A stretch of DNA of 17,697 nucleotides from Verrucomicrobiota bacterium (GTDB lineage: Bacteria > Verrucomicrobiota > Verrucomicrobiia > Opitutales > Opitutaceae). This document shows, in pieces, positions 1 through 6,072 of this stretch. Below the pieces are notes generated by a model, which saw only the letters and a list, made by a program, of their open reading frames with translations, searched no databases and had not been told where the DNA came from. The stretch's first letter is position 1, and the number at the start of each line of letters is the position of its first letter. The stretch spans positions 1 to 17,697 of the forward strand of contig JAEWKR010000148.1 of NCBI GenBank assembly GCA_023457715.1, in the 5' to 3' direction. The position numbers and the translations under genes are program-made.

Positions 1-502
1 CGTTGTAAACTGACCGTCGTCTTGGTGGATTCCTTCTGGCGGGTTCGGGATGGGCATTCTGGTTGTGGTTTCGCATCCCCCAGGCTGCTCACCCGGCCCG
101 CCATCCACAACTTTCGGTTATTTCTCCTATGGGTGCCGGCGGATCCCATGCCTGGGGGATCGGCTCTCAACTCTCAGCCCTCAACCTGGATTCCGAGGTA
201 GCCACAGAGAGCACAGAGTTCTGACACTGAGGACACGGAGGCTCAGTCCTTGGACAAACCTGTTCATTGCGTGACGCCCAAGACAGTCGCAGCGCCCCCT
301 CCGGCTCGGCTCTGATTGGGCCTCCGTGACCTCTGTGGCAAAATCGGTATTCAGGCTCAACGTTGGCTGCGGCGCGGCGCTCGGTGCCCTTCGCGGTTAA
401 TCCTTCTGCCTCGATCCGGCTTGGTGCCTGCCGCGGCAAGTTAGCACTCGCTCGCCGCGCGGCGGGTTGTTTAGCTTCGGCCACCCTATCATCCCCTTTC
501 CC
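1..502. other. Gene-free leader region before the first VOC gene
   Basis: I see no convincing gene here; the open frames on both strands match nothing I recognise. It holds an inverted repeat GCATCCCCCAGGC (73-85) against GCCTGGGGGAT (150-160), a short heptamer array of CTCTCAA/CTCTCAG/CCCTCAA units (about 163-186), one copy of a dispersed element of about 164 bp (183-346, listed separately), and a perfect 12-bp palindrome CGCCGCGCGGCG (453-464). The promoter of the gene starting at 503 should lie in the last 100 bases, but I cannot pick out -35/-10 boxes with confidence. Confidence 0.6.
183..346 (+). repeat. Dispersed element with terminal inverted repeats, copy A
   Basis: This stretch is highly similar to 13645-13809 in the same orientation, from the AACCTGGATTCCG start to the GCAAAATCG end. 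It carries a perfect 9-bp inverted pair, GCCACAGAG (201-209) and CTCTGTGGC (331-339), about 120 bp apart. The left part contains further degenerate ACAGAG/ACACGGAG units. There is no internal gene. It looks like a small non-autonomous palindromic element (MITE-like or REP-like). No transposase is present in the window, so mobility is an inference. Confidence 0.8.
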
Positions 503-907
503 ATGACCCCTGCGATTGGTTCGATTGGCTGGATTGATCTCACCGTGCCGGATGCCGAAGGCGTGCGGCGCTTCTATGAACAGGTGGTCGGCTGGAAGCC
601 CCAACCGATCGACATGGAGGGCTATGCGGACTACTGCATGCTGCCGCCGGGTTCGGACCAGCCCGCGGCCGGCGTGTGCCACGCCCGCGGCCCCAACGCC
701 GATCTGCCGCCACACTGGCTGGTCTACATCACGGTGGCGGACGTGGCGCAGAGCGTCGCCGCGTGCAAGGCCAATGGCGGAACCGTGCTGAGGGAGCCGC
801 GCGAGATGGGGGGCGCGCTGATCGCGGTGATCAAGGATCCAGCGGGGGCGGTATGCGCGTTGTTTCAGCCGCCGGGGGGCGAAAAGGCTGAAGGGCCGAA
901 AGGCTGA
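503..907 (+). CDS. VOC-family (glyoxalase/bleomycin-resistance fold) protein
   Basis: A 134-residue protein with the vicinal oxygen chelate fold. The first beta-alpha module runs through IDLTVPDAEGVRRFYEQVVG (11-30). The second contains LVYITVADVAQSVAACKANG (73-92) and ends in the typical DPAGAVCALFQP strand (112-123). Family members are metal-dependent lyases, dioxygenases or drug-binding proteins; the substrate cannot be told from sequence. I chose the ATG at 503 because the upstream TTG at 467 would add residues with no family match. The last residues after FQPPGG are encoded by degenerate GGCTGAA-type repeats, so the tail is probably not part of the fold. The gene converges on the GNAT gene at 974-1456. 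Confidence 0.88.
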   Translation: MTPAIGSIGWIDLTVPDAEGVRRFYEQVVGWKPQPIDMEGYADYCMLPPGSDQPAAGVCHARGPNADLPPHWLVYITVADVAQSVAACKANGGTVLREPREMGGALIAVIKDPAGAVCALFQPPGGEKAEGPKG

Positions 908-914
908 AAAGCGA
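883..914. repeat. Short degenerate heptamer array (AGGCTGA type) over the VOC gene end
   Basis: The end of the VOC gene and the bases after it read as repeated AAGGCTGA / AGGGCCGA / AAGGCTGA units. On the minus strand these are TTTCAGC-type units, the same unit found in the large composite repeat at 2.7-3.9 kb. The stop codon at 905-907 lies within the array. Confidence 0.6.
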
Positions 915-920
915 ATTGCG

Positions 921-944
921 CCGAGCCGGCCGAGCCCGGCTCGG
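921..944. terminator. GC hairpin between two convergent genes
   Basis: CCGAGCCGG (921-929) pairs perfectly with CCGGCTCGG (936-944) around a 6-nt loop, midway between the ends of the plus-strand VOC gene (907) and the minus-strand GNAT gene (974). The position suits a bidirectional terminator. There is no clear T-tract on either side, so intrinsic termination is an inference. Confidence 0.5.
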
Positions 945-973
945 ACCGCGTCTCCGTGACTGAAATCCGGATC

Positions 974-1456
974 TCAAGCTGCCTCGGTCCGGTAGATTCG
1001 GAGTCCACGGGCTTCGTAGTTTTGAAGGGCGGCGGGATGGTCGGCGGTGCAGGTGTGGACCCAGACGCGACGCGGTTGACACGACCAGGCGTGTTCGAGC
1101 GCGGCGGTGAGCAGCGGGCCGCCGAGGCCGCGGCCGATGAACTTCGGGGCGAGGCCGAAGTAGGCGATCTCGATCTCATCGGTCCCACGTAATTCGAAGT
1201 AGCCAGCGGGCGATCCCTCCCAATAGCCGACGAAGGTGCGCACGGCGGTCTGTGCGGCGTAGGCTTCCCATTCGGCATCGGACCACTTCAGACGATCGGT
1301 CCACGACCACGGCTGGCCCACGAGGATGTAAAGGAAGCGGTTGAGCTGCCCTTGCGGCACCGTCGCCTGGAGCACACGGAAGCGCGGATCATCGCAGCGC
1401 TTCGGCACGAGCTGGTCGCGGGAGGTCATTTCCAGGTAGGTGGTGACGATGGGCAT
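974..1456 (-). CDS. GNAT-family N-acetyltransferase
   Basis: A 160-residue protein of the Gcn5-related acetyltransferase superfamily, which moves an acetyl group from acetyl-CoA to an amine. The acetyl-CoA pyrophosphate loop is visible as FIGRGLG (106-112) after the strand EIEIAYFGL (94-102). The helix GGPLLTAALEHAW (112-124), the strand RVWVHTCTAD (130-139) and the closing PAALQNYEARGLRIYRTE (141-158) follow in the usual order. An in-frame extension could reach 1630, but residues before MPIVTTYLEM look non-coding, so I start at the ATG whose complement is 1454-1456. No good Shine-Dalgarno is seen. It diverges from the VOC gene at 1590, with 133 bp between them. The acceptor substrate is unknown. 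Confidence 0.87.
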   Translation of the reverse strand: MPIVTTYLEMTSRDQLVPKRCDDPRFRVLQATVPQGQLNRFLYILVGQPWSWTDRLKWSDAEWEAYAAQTAVRTFVGYWEGSPAGYFELRGTDEIEIAYFGLAPKFIGRGLGGPLLTAALEHAWSCQPRRVWVHTCTADHPAALQNYEARGLRIYRTEAA

Positions 1457-1589
1457 CGGAAGGGGGAGGACGGAGGGCGGATGCCGCAGGTCGCATGCCG
1501 GGCGCGTGGCGTCGAAAACGCGGCTCGAAAGAGTGCGTCCCTTCGGCTGGCATGATGAGGCGCCCACGAGAACGCACGTTATCCCACCA

Positions 1590-1949
1590 GTGAAACCCAC
1601 CTCCGCCATCCCCATCTTTTTTGTCTCCAACGTCGATACCGCGGTGCAGCACTACACCGAGGTGCTTGGGTTCCGGCTTTCCTTCCGATACGGCACGTAT
1701 GCCGGGGTGACCATCGGCTCGGCGGAGGTTCACCTGACCGACCCCGGCGAGCCTCGTCAGATCGTCGGCGCCGGGACCGCTTACGTGCTGTGCGACGAGG
1801 TCGACAGCCACTTCGAGAAAGTGAGAGCCGCCGGGGCCAAAGTGAAGACCGAGCCAGGGAACCGACCGTACGGCATGCGCGACTTCGCCGTGTTCGACAT
1901 GGATGGAAACCAACTCACTTTCGGCTGCGATTCCGATAGCGATCTTTGA
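1590..1949 (+). CDS. VOC-family protein, GTG start
   Basis: A 119-residue single-domain VOC protein. The opening strand IPIFFVSNV (7-15) and helix DTAVQHYTEVLGF (16-28) give the first module; VHLTD (47-51), AYVLCDEVDSHFEKVRAAG (64-82) and DFAVFDMDGNQLTFG (98-112) complete the fold in the pattern of bleomycin-binding/glyoxalase-like proteins. The frame stays open to 1440, but that part overlaps the divergent GNAT gene and has no family match, so the GTG at 1590 is preferred. The TGA stop (1947-1949) lies inside the first unit of a TTTTGGG-type heptamer array, so the array sets the end of the protein. The substrate is unknown. Confidence 0.85.
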   Translation: MKPTSAIPIFFVSNVDTAVQHYTEVLGFRLSFRYGTYAGVTIGSAEVHLTDPGEPRQIVGAGTAYVLCDEVDSHFEKVRAAGAKVKTEPGNRPYGMRDFAVFDMDGNQLTFGCDSDSDL

Positions 1950-1991
1950 GTTTGGGTTTTGAGTTTTGGGTTTTGGGTTTTGGGTTTTTTG
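1945..1991. repeat. TTTTGGG/TTTTGAG heptamer array
   Basis: About six tandem 7-bp units of TTTGAGT, TTTGGGT, TTTTGAG and TTTTGGG type, starting on the stop codon of the VOC gene and ending in a G-rich run. The same unit recurs at about 11597-11656 and 16371-16406, each time just after a gene end. Confidence 0.85.
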
Positions 1992-2011
1992 GGGGCGGGC
2001 CGTCCTGGGCG

Positions 2012-2581
2012 TCAAGCGGCGGGCGTCGGCCAGAGCCACGCGAGGGTGAGGCCGGTGATCGCGCCGTAGAGCAGTCCGTCCAGCGTGCCCTTGATCGTCG
2101 TGACCCAGGAGCGATGCCACCAGATCGAGTTCTGCCATTGCGCCCCGGCGTAACCGAGAAAGGCGATCACCGATGCATTGCAGGCCACCCAGCCGAAGGC
2201 CGAACCGGCGGGCAGCATGCGCGCGCAAAGCCAGGCGGCGAAGAGGGCAATGACGAGGCTGTAAAGAAACCAGAGGGCGAGGCTGCGGCCCATTTTGACG
2301 GGGCCATTGGGGATGACCGTGAACATCATCACCGGACCCTGGGCCAGCTTCGCGTTATAGTCCGGGGTTTTCATCTCAGCCATCGACTCGCAGCGCGGCA
2401 GCGCGTAATCGCCCGGCGGCAACGCGAAGGGGCGGAGCGCATTCATGACGCTGGATTCCTCGGGCACCTTGCGGACATCCCCCGCGTGCCAGGATGTGGC
2501 CATGTGAAGGATGGAGCTGGCAATGAACACAAACACTGCGGAGAGCAGGATCGGAAGCCACAAACTAAGGGTGGAGATCAT
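2012..2581 (-). CDS. Uncharacterised four-helix membrane protein
   Basis: A 189-residue protein with an N-terminal membrane segment (about 4-23), a conserved-looking polar stretch HMATSWHAGDVRKVPEE (26-42), a short hydrophilic region with ALRPFALPPGDYALPRC (48-64), and three more hydrophobic segments (about 101-121, 128-148, 165-184). The His/Trp/Asp/Lys/Pro pattern plus the LPPGDY phrase is reminiscent of small conserved membrane proteins of unknown function in several phyla; I do not know a role or gene name. The frame opens as far as 2698, but the upstream part is heptamer repeat, so I use the ATG whose complement is 2579-2581. It ends close to the TTTTGGG array. Confidence 0.75.
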   Translation of the reverse strand: MISTLSLWLPILLSAVFVFIASSILHMATSWHAGDVRKVPEESSVMNALRPFALPPGDYALPRCESMAEMKTPDYNAKLAQGPVMMFTVIPNGPVKMGRSLALWFLYSLVIALFAAWLCARMLPAGSAFGWVACNASVIAFLGYAGAQWQNSIWWHRSWVTTIKGTLDGLLYGAITGLTLAWLWPTPAA

Positions 2582-2612
2582 GGTGGGTGGGGTGGAGAGG
2601 GGCAAAGCCAAC

Positions 2613-2648
2613 GCTGAACCTCGAGCGTTGAACGTCGAACATCGAACA
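2613..2648. repeat. GTCGAAC/ATCGAAC heptamer array
   Basis: Tandem units CTGAACC, TCGAGCG, TTGAACG, TCGAACA, TCGAACA lie upstream of the minus-strand membrane-protein gene. The same unit family recurs at 13606-13648 between araB and araA. Confidence 0.7.
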
Positions 2649-2714
2649 GGCAGGAGGCTGGCAGGAATGCGTATGAACGATGATAACGCGTCGGGCAAGC
2701 GCGCGGCGTGTCTT

Positions 2715-3898
2715 CCGGCTGCGCCGGGATTTGAGATTTGAGATTTGAGATTCGGCGACCGTCGCCGCAGCTGCAGCCTTTCAGCCTTTCAGCCTTTCAG
2801 CCTTTCAGCTTTTCAGCTCCGACCCTCCGGCCTGCATTCTCGCAACACCCGGATCGAATCGCTGGCGCTCTTCGCTACATCGGATTGGCATGCGGGGCTT
2901 GCCCACCGGCTGCGCCGGGATTTGAAATTTGAGATTTGAAATTTGAGATGCGGCAGCTCGTGCCGCACTTCCGCTTTCAGCGTCTCAGCATCTCAGCTTT
3001 TCAGCTTTTCAGCTCTGGCCCTCCGGCCCTCTGGCCCTCCGGCCCTCTGGTCCTCTGGCCTGCATTCTCGCAACGCCCGGATCGAATCGCTGGCGCTCTT
3101 CGCTACATCGGATTGGCATGCGGGGCTGGCCCTCCGGCTGCGCCGGGATTGAGATTTGAAATCTGAGATTTGAAATTTGAGATGCGGCAGCACATGCCGC
3201 TCCTCCGATTTCAGCCTTTCAGCCTTTCAGATTTTCAGCCCTTTCCGCCTCCGGCCCTCCGGCTGACCGGCTGACCGGCTGCGCCGGTATTTGAGATTTG
3301 AAATTTGAAATTTGAGATGCGGCAGCTTCGGCCGCTCCTCCGATTTCAGCGTCTCAGCTTTTCAGCTTTTCAGCTCCAGCCCTCCGGCCTGCATTCTCGC
3401 AACGCCCGGATCGAATCGCTGGCGCTCTTCGCTACATCGGATTGGCATGCGGGGCTGGCCCTCCGGCTGCGCCGGGATTTGAGATTTGAAATTTGAAATT
3501 TGAGATGCGGCAGCTCGTGCCGCTACTCCGATTTCAGCCTTTCAGCTTTTCAGATTTTCAGCTTTTCAGCTTTTCAGCTCCAGCCCTCCGGCCTGCATTC
3601 TCGCAACGCCCGGATCGAATCGCTGGCGCTCTTCGCTACATCGGATTGGCATGCGGGGCTGGCCCACCGGCTGCGCCGGGATTTGAGATTTGAGATTTGA
3701 GATGCGGCAGCGCGTGCCGCACTTCTGATTTCAGTATCTCAGCTTTTCAGCTTTTCAGCTCTGGCCTTCCGGCCCTCCGGCCTTCCGGCCCTCTGGCCCT
3801 CCGACCCTCCGGCCCTCTGGCCCTCTGGCCCTCCGACCCTCCGGCCCTCCGGCCCTCCGGCCTTCCGGCCTTCCGGCCCTCTGGCCCTCCGACCGCCC
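2715..3898. repeat. Six tandem composite repeat units (hairpin + heptamer arrays + 74-bp block)
   Basis: Each unit starts with the perfect hairpin CCGGC-TGC-GCCGG, at 2715, 2906, 3134, 3275, 3463 and 3667. Then come (a) an array of TTTGAGA/TTTGAAA heptamers, (b) a second hairpin such as GCGGCA-N5-TGCCGC, (c) an array of TTTCAGC/CTTTCAG heptamers, (d) an octamer array of TCCGGCCC/TCTGGCCC type, and, in four units, (e) a 74-bp block just before the next hairpin (2832-2905, 3060-3133, 3389-3462, 3593-3666). Units 3 and 6 lack the block. Unit lengths are 191, 228, 141, 188 and 204 bp, the last running 232 bp to the end of the WecG-family gene. Array lengths vary while the block is constant. No gene is present: open frames crossing it change with every array length. 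Confidence 0.92.
2832..2905. repeat. 74-bp conserved block, copy 1 of 4
   Basis: The block begins CTGCATTCTCGCAAC and ends just before the next CCGGC hairpin. This copy differs from the others at a few positions (A for G after GCAAC, and T for G near the end). The other copies are at 3060-3133, 3389-3462 and 3593-3666; those at 3060 and 3389 read identically to me. It can form an interrupted fold (GCCCG against CGGGG, with an inner GCG/CGC loop), but it is not a tRNA and has no recognisable coding content. Confidence 0.85.
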
Positions 3899-4918
3899 TC
3901 ATGCTTTCCGACGGAAAAACTTCTGCTCGAGGGCGAGCAACATGAAGAGCGGGTTGCCGATGAGGTAGCGCCTGGCCAGGCGACGAGGCTCCTGGAGCAG
4001 CCGCCACAGCCACTCGACACCCATCTCACGCCACGCGATCGGAGCGCGGCGGATGCGACCGGAGTAGAAATCGAAGAGGCCGCCGACGGTGAGAACTGTG
4101 GCGCCGGAGGTGTGACGCAGGAACTGCCACGACCAGCGTTCCTGGCGCGGGCTGCCCATGCCGACCAGCACGATCACGCGGCCGAGCGCGGCGATCTTGT
4201 CCGCCACGGCCTGCGCCTCGGCGTCGCTGGCGAAAAAGCCTGGAACGACGATCGGCACCTGCAGGGTCGGATTGGCCTCCTGCATCCGACGCGCACACTC
4301 GGCGGCAATGCCGGGCGCGCCGCCGACCATGGCCACGGGAATGCCGAGCCGCGCGGCTTCCCGGCACAGGATCGGGAAGAGATCGGTGCCGTTGACGTTG
4401 TGCCGCATGCTGACGCCCAGCGCCCGCGCAGCCATCCGAATGCCGATACCGTCCGGCAACAGGGCGTCGGCCTCCGCCAGAATTCCCGCGTACTCCCGGT
4501 TGAAGCGGGCGAGGTTCAACGCGTGGGCATGGACGAAATACACGAGCTTGCCACGGGACGTCTGCGGCGGAGCGAGCACGAGTTCCAGGGCCTGGTCGAT
4601 GGTCAGATTGTCGACGTAGGCGGACACGATGAACGGTCGCGGCGCGGCGGCCTTCTTCGAACCGGGCGACAGGGCGTACGCCAGCGCGGTGCGCGCCATC
4701 ACGCCCAGATCGGCCTTCAACGAACGGCGCCCAAGGTAGTCGGCTTCGGCCACGCGGAGATCCTCGTAAGGAATGCCCATGCGCAGGCGCGCCTCGACCG
4801 GCGAAAAGAAGCCCCGGGGCTGCGCCGCATCAATGCGGGATCCGATGAACCGCGCGCGTCCACCGAAGACATCCTTCAGTTTCGCGCGGGGCAGGAGATT
4901 GGATTCCGTGGCACTCAT
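3899..4918 (-). CDS. WecG/TagA/CpsF-family glycosyltransferase with N-terminal sugar-transferase remnant
   Basis: A 339-residue protein. Residues about 95-339 are a GT26 WecG/TagA/CpsF domain, which adds a sugar (N-acetylmannosamine or its uronic acid in characterised members) to a lipid-linked saccharide at the inner membrane. Landmarks are LPDGIGI (154-160, with the conserved Asp156), NGTDL (176-180), VGMGSPRQE (252-260), GGLFDFYSG (279-287) and EWLWRLLQEPRR (302-313). The first 95 residues are extra to the family's usual length of about 240. They resemble the C-terminal part of a bacterial phosphoglycosyl transferase: LKDVFGGRARFIGSR (14-28) follows the LxNVLxGxMSxVGPR spacing, and YLGRRSLKADLGVMART (61-77) follows the S-DLxxxxRT end. 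It is the last gene of the minus-strand cluster; its stop abuts the composite repeat. Confidence 0.9.
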   Translation of the reverse strand: MSATESNLLPRAKLKDVFGGRARFIGSRIDAAQPRGFFSPVEARLRMGIPYEDLRVAEADYLGRRSLKADLGVMARTALAYALSPGSKKAAAPRPFIVSAYVDNLTIDQALELVLAPPQTSRGKLVYFVHAHALNLARFNREYAGILAEADALLPDGIGIRMAARALGVSMRHNVNGTDLFPILCREAARLGIPVAMVGGAPGIAAECARRMQEANPTLQVPIVVPGFFASDAEAQAVADKIAALGRVIVLVGMGSPRQERWSWQFLRHTSGATVLTVGGLFDFYSGRIRRAPIAWREMGVEWLWRLLQEPRRLARRYLIGNPLFMLLALEQKFFRRKA

Positions 4919-5056
4919 CGTGGAGAAAATGGCGCTCCTCGCAGCCCGCGTGGCGCACGTAGCGATCAGATCGGTACCTGCGCAAGGTCGGCCGAAGCCG
5001 GTCCACCGGGGATAGGAGCGTACGGATAGAGTAACCCGTCCCGCCCCCTTCGTTCA

Positions 5057-5113
5057 GTGGGTCGGGACTCCATGTCAGCCCCGGGTTTGACCCACCCCGC
5101 CGGCGGCCGCCGG
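5057..5113. terminator. Inverted repeats downstream of the deacetylase-like gene
   Basis: GTGGGTC (5057-5063) can pair with GACCCAC (5089-5095), and a perfect 14-bp palindrome CCGGCGGCCGCCGG lies at 5100-5113, directly after the stop of the minus-strand gene at 5116. The position fits a terminator or an mRNA 3' end between this gene and the WecG-family gene starting at 4918. No T-tract is evident, so the function is inferred. Confidence 0.4.
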
Positions 5114-5115
5114 GC

Positions 5116-5973
5116 TCAGGTGGCGGCCGCGCTGCCGACCTGGGTGCCCGCGGCGAGCGGATCGGCACGCTCGGGTTGCTCGGCGAGCCCGTCGAAGCTC
5201 GTGACGCGAATGTTGGGATGCGTGGCGAGAAACTCCGCCGTGTCGTGGAGCGCCTTGATGAAGGGCTCGTCAGGCCGGCCGTCGCGGAAGAATTCCCACC
5301 AGTGCGTCACCAGCACCGTGACCTCCTGGCGTTCCACGGCGGCCTTGATCGCGGGCAGGATCGTTTCCGGCAGGCGATGGTACGACAGGAGGCAACCGGG
5401 ATGACTGAGCAGGTGCGTCCGCCCCACGCGCCAATGGGGGCGACGCAGCAGTTTTTTGATCCCGTACCGCAGCCACCACCGCGGCGGAACGCGGCGCCAT
5501 TCAAACCAACCGCTCGAGATGACGCGGAAACGTTTCGCGGTTTCGAGGTAGGCCACGCGCGAAAACTTGTCGTGCGGGGCCACGAACGCACTGGCGGGGG
5601 TCAGTCCGGCTTCGCGCAGTCGCTCGGCCCCGTGTTCGAGGCGCTGGATGACGTCGGCGCGATCCCGACGGTCGAATTCAAACGGGTCGTGATGGCAGCC
5701 ATGCTGCACGATCTTGAACCCCGGGTTGGCGCGCAGGTACGCGGTGAGGCCGGTGTTGGTGGCGATCGGGACCGTCGCCGGCTCATCGCCACGGGCGGCA
5801 AAGAGAAATCCCTCCCGCTGGCCGTCCGGAGTGCGCGCGTCGGAACGAACCGCCGGGATGGTCGCCAGGTTGACCGGCAGCCCGCGGGCGAGGAACGGGC
5901 GATAAAGGCGTTCGAGGCAGCTGACCGGAGTCAGAGCGTTGGTGTCGTCGTCACGAAGAATGACGGAATGCAT
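5116..5973 (-). CDS. Polysaccharide-deacetylase-fold (DUF2334/NodB-like) protein
   Basis: A 285-residue soluble protein with no signal peptide. It shows spaced motifs of the carbohydrate-esterase beta/alpha barrel: an acidic opening VILRDDDTN (4-12), a His cluster VQHGCHHD (89-96) in the place of the HxxxH metal motif, APHDKFS (132-138), and LVTHWWEFF (221-229) in the place of the closing Leu-Thr-His motif. Family members remove N- or O-acetyl groups from sugars using a divalent metal; substrate and activity here are inferred. It follows the GT4 gene in the same direction with an 86-bp gap that contains a 3-nt-loop hairpin and a short heptamer array. In this cluster it could trim acetyl groups from a glycan intermediate in the cytoplasm. 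A catalytically different hydrolase of the same fold remains possible. Confidence 0.75.
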   Translation of the reverse strand: MHSVILRDDDTNALTPVSCLERLYRPFLARGLPVNLATIPAVRSDARTPDGQREGFLFAARGDEPATVPIATNTGLTAYLRANPGFKIVQHGCHHDPFEFDRRDRADVIQRLEHGAERLREAGLTPASAFVAPHDKFSRVAYLETAKRFRVISSGWFEWRRVPPRWWLRYGIKKLLRRPHWRVGRTHLLSHPGCLLSYHRLPETILPAIKAAVERQEVTVLVTHWWEFFRDGRPDEPFIKALHDTAEFLATHPNIRVTSFDGLAEQPERADPLAAGTQVGSAAAT

Positions 5974-5979
5974 GGGAAG

Positions 5980-6026
5980 GCCCCGCTACGCGGGGCAATT
6001 GAGATTTGAGTTTTGAAATCTGAGAA
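5980..6026. repeat. GC hairpin with 3-nt loop followed by TTTGAGA array
   Basis: A perfect 7-bp stem GCCCCGC (5980-5986) and GCGGGGC (5990-5996) with loop TAC is followed at once by ATTGAGA, TTTGAGT, TTTGAAA, TCTGAGA units. This is the same architecture as the hairpins in the 2.7-3.9 kb repeat, with a different stem sequence. It lies just upstream of the minus-strand deacetylase-like gene. Confidence 0.8.
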
Positions 6027-6056
6027 CGACCGCGGGCGAGGGCGCTGACGGCTGAT

Positions 6057-6072
6057 CGCTCAGAGCTGAGCG
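6057..6072 (-). terminator. Short hairpin overlapping the GT4 stop codon
   Basis: CGCTCA (6057-6062) pairs with TGAGCG (6067-6072) around GAGC, and it includes the TGA stop of the minus-strand GT4 gene. It may act as an mRNA end or structure element. There is no T-run, so termination is uncertain. Confidence 0.3.

Noticed and set aside
73..160. Inverted repeat GCATCCCCCAGGC / GCCTGGGGGAT as a riboswitch or terminator
   Set aside because: The arms are 64 nt apart with no gene clearly before them in the window and no known riboswitch core, so only the repeat itself is reported.
167..715. A 182-residue minus-strand open frame at the window start
   Set aside because: It crosses the dispersed repeat and the first VOC gene with no motif.
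2832..2905. Possible tRNA in the 74-bp block
   Set aside because: The length is suggestive, but there is no acceptor stem closing the ends, no GTTCGAATC-type T loop at the right place and no CCA context.
2715..3898. Possible CRISPR array
   Set aside because: The repeats are not of uniform 23-47 bp size with unique spacers; the inter-repeat sequences are themselves low-complexity arrays. No cas genes are nearby.
2738..3945. Several open frames encoding recurring peptides such as ESLALFATSDWHAGL
   Set aside because: They follow the 74-bp repeat block. Frames shift between units as array lengths change, and stops occur in the heptamers. There is no start signal or family match, so they are products of repeat DNA.
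4112..5029. A 305-residue plus-strand open frame over the WecG-family gene
   Set aside because: It has no domain content and lies opposite a gene with clear GT26 motifs.
5176..6009. A 277-residue plus-strand open frame over the deacetylase-like gene
   Set aside because: It is an antisense shadow without motifs; the minus-strand protein has ordered family motifs.
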